From: Pseudomonadota bacterium
GTDB lineage: Bacteria > Desulfobacterota > Desulfobacteria > Desulfobacterales > Desulfobacteraceae
Reading direction: 5' to 3'
NCBI GenBank assembly: GCA_018816605.1
Contig: JAHIVS010000655.1
Span: 1-9,503, forward strand
Length of the DNA stretch: 9,503 nucleotides
The position numbers and the translations under genes were made by a program. Position 1 is the first letter of the stretch. Every line of letters begins with the position of its first letter. The notes below the pieces were generated by a model. It saw only the letters and a program-made list of their open reading frames with translations. It searched no databases and was not told where the DNA came from. Of the stretch, positions 6,114-9,503 are shown piece by piece.

Positions 6114-7931
6114 ATGGCAAAAATAAGAATTTTACCCGAGATCCTTTCCAACCAGATTGCCGCAGGGGAAGTGGTCCAGCGCCCCGCTTCCGTGGTAAAG
6201 GAATTGGTTGAAAACAGCATTGATGCGGGCGCTACAAGGATAAGCGTTGAAATCGAGAAAGGGGGCAAGTCCCTGATCCGGATTTCCGATGACGGCGCAG
6301 GCCTTGAAAGGGATGAGGCGTTATTGTCCATTGAGCGGTACGCCACCAGCAAAATATTTACCAAGGAAGATCTGTTTTCCATATCCACCTTTGGCTTCAG
6401 GGGAGAGGCCCTGCCTTCCATTGCCTCTGTCTCCCGCTTTTGCCTTGTCTCCCGGACGTCCGGCTCTGATATCGGGACAAAAATTGAAATGACAGGGGGC
6501 AAGCTTGTCCGGGTTTCCGACGAAGGGGCCCCCTGCGGGACCCTGGTGGAAGTAAAGCAACTTTTTTTCAACACACCGGCACGGCAAAAATTTTTAAAGG
6601 GGGAGAGCACGGAGGCCGGTCACATTGCAGATACCGTGTCCGGGCTTGCCCTGGGCAACCCTAGTGTGGGATTTCGCCTTTTTTTGAACAAACGGCTGGT
6701 GAAAAATTTTCCTCCTGGTCAGGATCTGTTCCAGCGGTCTTTAATGGTGCTGGGAAATGATGCCGTCAATCAGATTTACCCCATCAATGGGATTGAGGGG
6801 ATGGCATCCGTGACCGGGGTCTGTACCCATCCAGGGGTTACCAGAAGCACCTCCAACAGGATTTATTTGTTTGTCAACAATCGCCTGGTTTATGACCGGG
6901 GGGTTGTGGCAGCTGTTTTTGCAGGATACCGGGGGCGGATCATGAAAGGTCGGTTTCCCATGGGGGTCCTGTGTGTGAAACTGCCCTACGACCAGGTGGA
7001 TGTCAACGTCCATCCGTCCAAGCGGGAGGTCAAGTTTTTATTTCCGGGCCCGGTTTACCAGGCAGTGGGGCAGGCAGTGGGCAATGCGCTGGAAAAGGCC
7101 CAAACGGATCTTGTTGCCTATGCAAAGGGAAGGGGAAAATTGACGGCTGTCAATCAAGGCCGAAAGGAAATACAAAGCCCTGGGTTTTCCAAAACAGATC
7201 CCTCTTTTGTTCTTCCCCGCCAGTGGTTTGAAACGCTTCCCCCCCCACAGGTGGCCCAAAGCGTCATGGACTGGAAGCCCACTGCCCGGGACCGGCAAGC
7301 ACAAAACAAGACAGAATCCGCATCTGAGCTGACGGTTTTGTCCGCATTTGGTCCGGGGGGCCTAATGCGGGTGGTGGGCCAGGTCATGGGCACCTATATT
7401 GTTGCGGAAAAAGAGAACAGCCTGGTGCTGATTGACCAGCACGCCGCCCATGAACGGGTGGTCTACGAAGCCTTGAAAAAACGGCACCAAACCCTGGGTG
7501 TCCAGAGCCAGGAGCTTCTGGTTCCGGAAGTTTTGGATCTCACCCACCGGGAAGCGGATGTGCTGCTGACAATTATAGGCGAGTTGTCGGACATGGGGCT
7601 GAGAATAGAGCCTTTCGGCGGGACCTGCTTTGTGATCAAGGCAATTCCCAGTCTTGTGGATGAAAAAAACTTAAAATTTCTTGTCCTTGAAATTATTGAA
7701 ACCCTTATGGAGGGGCAGTCCTTAAAAGACGGCTGGCGGGAGTCTGCGCTTATATCCATGGCCTGCCATGGGGCTATCCGGGCCAACAAATCCATGAATA
7801 TCAGGGAAATGACCCGGTTGCTGGAAGAGCTTGACCGCTGTGACAGCCCCCTTCATTGTCCCCATGGACGCCCCACCCTGATTGTTTTTGATTCGGTCCA
7901 GATGCAAAAGTTGTTTAAAAGACTTGTTTGA
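6114..7931 (+). CDS. mutL: DNA mismatch repair protein MutL, endonuclease type
   Basis: MutL links MutS mismatch recognition to strand incision and repair. The protein has 605 residues. The N-terminal GHKL ATPase domain is complete: E30 and N34 in KELVENSIDAGA, D59 in ISDDGAG, ATSK (77-80), and the lid motif FGFRGEALPSIASVS (93-107). The transducer domain includes NRLVYD and VDVNVHPSKREVKFL. A poorly conserved linker (about 345-415) joins the C-terminal dimerisation and nuclease domain. That domain has the metal-binding endonuclease motif DQHA-X2-E-X4-E (D441 to E452), ACHGAIRAN (550-558) and CPHGRPT (582-588). These mark MutL proteins that nick DNA themselves, as in bacteria without MutH; Escherichia coli MutL lacks them. 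The start at 6114 has a modest AAGGT site (6100-6104), and IRILPEILSNQIAAGEVV is the conserved N-terminus. Confidence 0.97.
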   Translation: MAKIRILPEILSNQIAAGEVVQRPASVVKELVENSIDAGATRISVEIEKGGKSLIRISDDGAGLERDEALLSIERYATSKIFTKEDLFSISTFGFRGEALPSIASVSRFCLVSRTSGSDIGTKIEMTGGKLVRVSDEGAPCGTLVEVKQLFFNTPARQKFLKGESTEAGHIADTVSGLALGNPSVGFRLFLNKRLVKNFPPGQDLFQRSLMVLGNDAVNQIYPINGIEGMASVTGVCTHPGVTRSTSNRIYLFVNNRLVYDRGVVAAVFAGYRGRIMKGRFPMGVLCVKLPYDQVDVNVHPSKREVKFLFPGPVYQAVGQAVGNALEKAQTDLVAYAKGRGKLTAVNQGRKEIQSPGFSKTDPSFVLPRQWFETLPPPQVAQSVMDWKPTARDRQAQNKTESASELTVLSAFGPGGLMRVVGQVMGTYIVAEKENSLVLIDQHAAHERVVYEALKKRHQTLGVQSQELLVPEVLDLTHREADVLLTIIGELSDMGLRIEPFGGTCFVIKAIPSLVDEKNLKFLVLEIIETLMEGQSLKDGWRESALISMACHGAIRANKSMNIREMTRLLEELDRCDSPLHCPHGRPTLIVFDSVQMQKLFKRLV

Positions 7932-7955
7932 TGGGGGGCAAATGGGGTATATAAT
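7928..7955 (+). promoter_or_regulatory. Candidate promoter for the secreted repeat protein
   Basis: TTGATG (7928-7933), a 16-bp spacer and a perfect -10 box TATAAT (7950-7955) overlap the end of mutL. Initiation near 7962 would leave a leader of about 170 nt before the ATG at 8132. The G-rich spacer is unusual, and the call rests mainly on the -10 box. Confidence 0.4.
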
Positions 7956-8077
7956 GCCTGGATTTTGCGCCTGGTTTTTACAAATTAATGCTTGCGGGAA
8001 CGTTTGCGGGGCGATATAACAGAAGCAATTGCAGGAGGGGTAAGGGCTCCGTGTTCATATCCTGTTTGTTTTTAGGG

Positions 8078-8114
8078 TCTTAATTATTTTTAAGATCTAA
8101 ATTTTTTTAGGATC
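8078..8114 (+). repeat. Two adjacent AT-rich inverted repeats in the leader
   Basis: TCTTAA (8078-8083) pairs with TTAAGA (8090-8095). Immediately after, GAT-CTAAA (8094-8101) pairs with TTTAG-ATC (8106-8114, one bulged G). The stems share two bases, so as RNA they could compete. They end 7 nt before the ribosome site AAGGAG (8122-8127). They may be a weak mutL terminator, a translation-affecting leader or chance AT-rich structure. The remaining part of the 200-bp gap after mutL shows no gene. Confidence 0.35.
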
Positions 8115-8131
8115 TAATTGTAAGGAGTGGT

Positions 8132-9503
8132 ATGTTTACGTCCAATAAACCGATGAAAAAGGGGTGGCTCTTTGCCGCCGCCTTATTGCTTTTAACTGTG
8201 GTGACTGTTAATTTAGGCATCTGTGCAGACCCCCCCCGGCGCGTGGCTGTTTTTCCCTTTGCCATGAATTCGCCCCAGGATCTGGGTTTTTTGCAGAACG
8301 GTCTTTTTTCCATGCTGTCCTCACGCCTTGCCGATCCCGGCAAGGTGGATGTTCTCGATCGGGAAACCATTGAAAAATTTTTGGCCCAGGCCCAGAATTC
8401 CGATGCAACAAAAGGGGTTTTAAATGAATCCAAGGTCCGGATCATTGGGGCTGGCATGGGGGTGGATTATGTCCTTTTCGGCAGCCTGACCCATTTTGGG
8501 GAGAGTGTCAGCCTGGATGCCGGCATGGTGGATATTGCAGGAAAAAAACCCACCCTTGCATTTTTTGAACAGAGCAACAACATGGGGGATGTAATTCCAC
8601 TGGTAAACAGCTTTGCCGGTGACATCAACCAAAAGGTGTTTAACCGGAACATCAATAATGAACTCTACGCCCAACAGGTGCCCCAGGAGCCCGAAGCACC
8701 GGGGGGCCTTCAGACTGCCGGCGGGGTAGCCGCCTATGGCGGCGGTATGATGGCCATGCACAAGGGCGGCCGCCAGGGGTTTGCTACCCATCTTGAATTT
8801 AAAGGGGTGATCGGAGCAATGGCGGCAGGAGACCTGGCCAAGGATGGTCAGGTTCGGGTGGTGGCAGCAACGGACAGCGACCTGTTCATATACAAACTTG
8901 AGGGAAATCGGCTTTTTGAAACACAAAAACTGGAGTTTGATTCCAACAACCGTATTGTTTCACTGGATATTGCCGATATCAATAAAAACGGATATCCGGA
9001 AATTTTTGTGACCAGCCTCACCGTGCATAGGGATGGACTCCAGTCTTTTGTGGTAGAGTATAATGGTTCCAGCTATGTGACCCTGGTTGAAGGACAGTCC
9101 TGTTACTACAGGGTCATAAAGTCCCCGGACGGTGCAGCGGTTCTCCTGTCCCAGGACAAGGGAAACGGGCCATTTGACGGTCAAATTTTTACCATGATGG
9201 CTTCCGGGAATGCCTATACAAGGGAAAAGCGGATCCGCATGCCCAGATATACCTCTGTTCTTTCCATTGCCCGGGGGCCGGTGACTTCCGAAACCGCCAA
9301 TGAGTATGTAATGATCAACGAACACGGCCGGCTGATCGTGGCCAACGACAGCGGAAGCACTGACTGGGAAAGTTCGGAAAAATACGGTTCTACGGGACAT
9401 TTTTGGCTTTTGCCCAGGAAGGATGTCGATGCTTCTTTTCAGGAGATGTCCTATCTTCACCCCCGGATAAAATTTCAGGACATCGGTTCAGACGGCAAGC
9501 AGG
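8132..9503 (+). CDS. Secreted protein: TolB/CsgG/FlgO-like N-terminal region plus FG-GAP/VCBS-like repeats (3' end outside window)
   Basis: The frame is open for 457 codons to the right edge, so the protein is incomplete. The ATG at 8132 has AAGGAG (8122-8127) 4 nt upstream. Residues 1-32 form a signal peptide: KKGW, a hydrophobic core from 11 to about 29, and probable cleavage after ICA, so the product is exported. Residues 37-170 look like the N-terminal fold shared by TolB-N, CsgG and FlgO-type proteins: RRVAVFPF, a VDVLDRETIEKFL stretch and GVDYVLFGSLTHFG. A Gly/Pro/Met-rich linker follows (183-213). Next come FG-GAP/VCBS-like blades with Asp-rich loops: AAGDLAKDGQVRVVAAT (231-247) and DIADINKNGYPEIFVTS (279-295), the second with D282, N284 and N286 placed to bind calcium. 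Role and partners are unknown. An outer-membrane or periplasmic assembly role is inferred only from the domain types. Confidence 0.85.
   Translation, partial: MFTSNKPMKKGWLFAAALLLLTVVTVNLGICADPPRRVAVFPFAMNSPQDLGFLQNGLFSMLSSRLADPGKVDVLDRETIEKFLAQAQNSDATKGVLNESKVRIIGAGMGVDYVLFGSLTHFGESVSLDAGMVDIAGKKPTLAFFEQSNNMGDVIPLVNSFAGDINQKVFNRNINNELYAQQVPQEPEAPGGLQTAGGVAAYGGGMMAMHKGGRQGFATHLEFKGVIGAMAAGDLAKDGQVRVVAATDSDLFIYKLEGNRLFETQKLEFDSNNRIVSLDIADINKNGYPEIFVTSLTVHRDGLQSFVVEYNGSSYVTLVEGQSCYYRVIKSPDGAAVLLSQDKGNGPFDGQIFTMMASGNAYTREKRIRMPRYTSVLSIARGPVTSETANEYVMINEHGRLIVANDSGSTDWESSEKYGSTGHFWLLPRKDVDASFQEMSYLHPRIKFQDIGSDGKQ

Noticed and set aside
6098..6610. A 170-codon minus-strand frame over the mutL 5' end.
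   Set aside because: It lies opposite the most conserved MutL motifs and is a shadow of them.
7943..7957. A TGG-N9-TGC arrangement resembling a sigma-54 promoter.
   Set aside because: Only the GG and GC doublets match, the consensus CA and TT positions do not, and the same bases make a perfect sigma-70 -10 box.
7954..8019. A 21-codon frame with three cysteines (MPGFCAWFLQ...) in the gap after mutL.
   Set aside because: It overlaps the candidate -10 box, has only a weak G-rich site upstream, and has no sign of coding beyond the lack of stops.
8213..8226. A possible lipoprotein cleavage site at NLGIC in the last gene.
   Set aside because: Ile directly before the Cys does not fit the lipobox (Gly, Ala or Ser expected), so ordinary signal peptidase I cleavage after ICA is more likely.
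8420..9460. Two long opposite-strand frames (8420-8926 and 8960-9460) under the last gene.
   Set aside because: They have no convincing starts or recognisable domains and are mirrored by a continuous plus-strand frame with a signal peptide and known fold types.

Overview
The window looks like a piece of chromosome from a sulfate-reducing deltaproteobacterium (Desulfobacterota, Desulfobacteraceae-like). This rests on the protein sequences, the moderate GC content, the class III cyclase type and the endonuclease-type MutL. It is inference, since no database search was possible. Nothing marks it as mobile: there is no transposase, integrase, phage gene or CRISPR array. Most of it is conserved core chromosome.

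Layout. Positions 1-701 (+) hold the 3' part of a gene ending in a class III nucleotidyl cyclase domain. Positions 837-1023 (-) hold two serine tRNA genes, tRNA-Ser(UGA) then tRNA-Ser(GCU), only 7 nt apart. They have a good promoter (1039-1067) and a textbook intrinsic terminator (783-820). A divergent promoter (1092-1119, +) then starts a compact run of seven co-directional genes from 1158 to 7931: an unrecognised protein with a very acidic tail, argS, a membrane-anchored SPOR-domain protein, gatC, gatA, an unrecognised 60-residue protein, and mutL. Gaps inside the run are 7, 4, 2, 45, 15 and 23 nt, so it is probably one operon. A 200-bp leader (7932-8131) follows, and then a secreted protein (8132 to the window end, incomplete) that joins a TolB/CsgG/FlgO-like N-terminal region to FG-GAP/VCBS-like repeats.

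Functional theme. The tRNA genes, argS (Arg-tRNA synthesis) and gatC/gatA (two of three subunits of the Asp-tRNA(Asn)/Glu-tRNA(Gln) amidotransferase) all serve translation. mutL serves mismatch repair and carries the nicking-endonuclease motifs seen in organisms without MutH. The SPOR protein probably acts in the periplasm at septal peptidoglycan. gatB is not in the window and must be elsewhere. No clearly new system is evident. The best candidates for follow-up are the two unrecognised small proteins in the operon, the unusual specificity residues of the cyclase, and the incomplete secreted protein.
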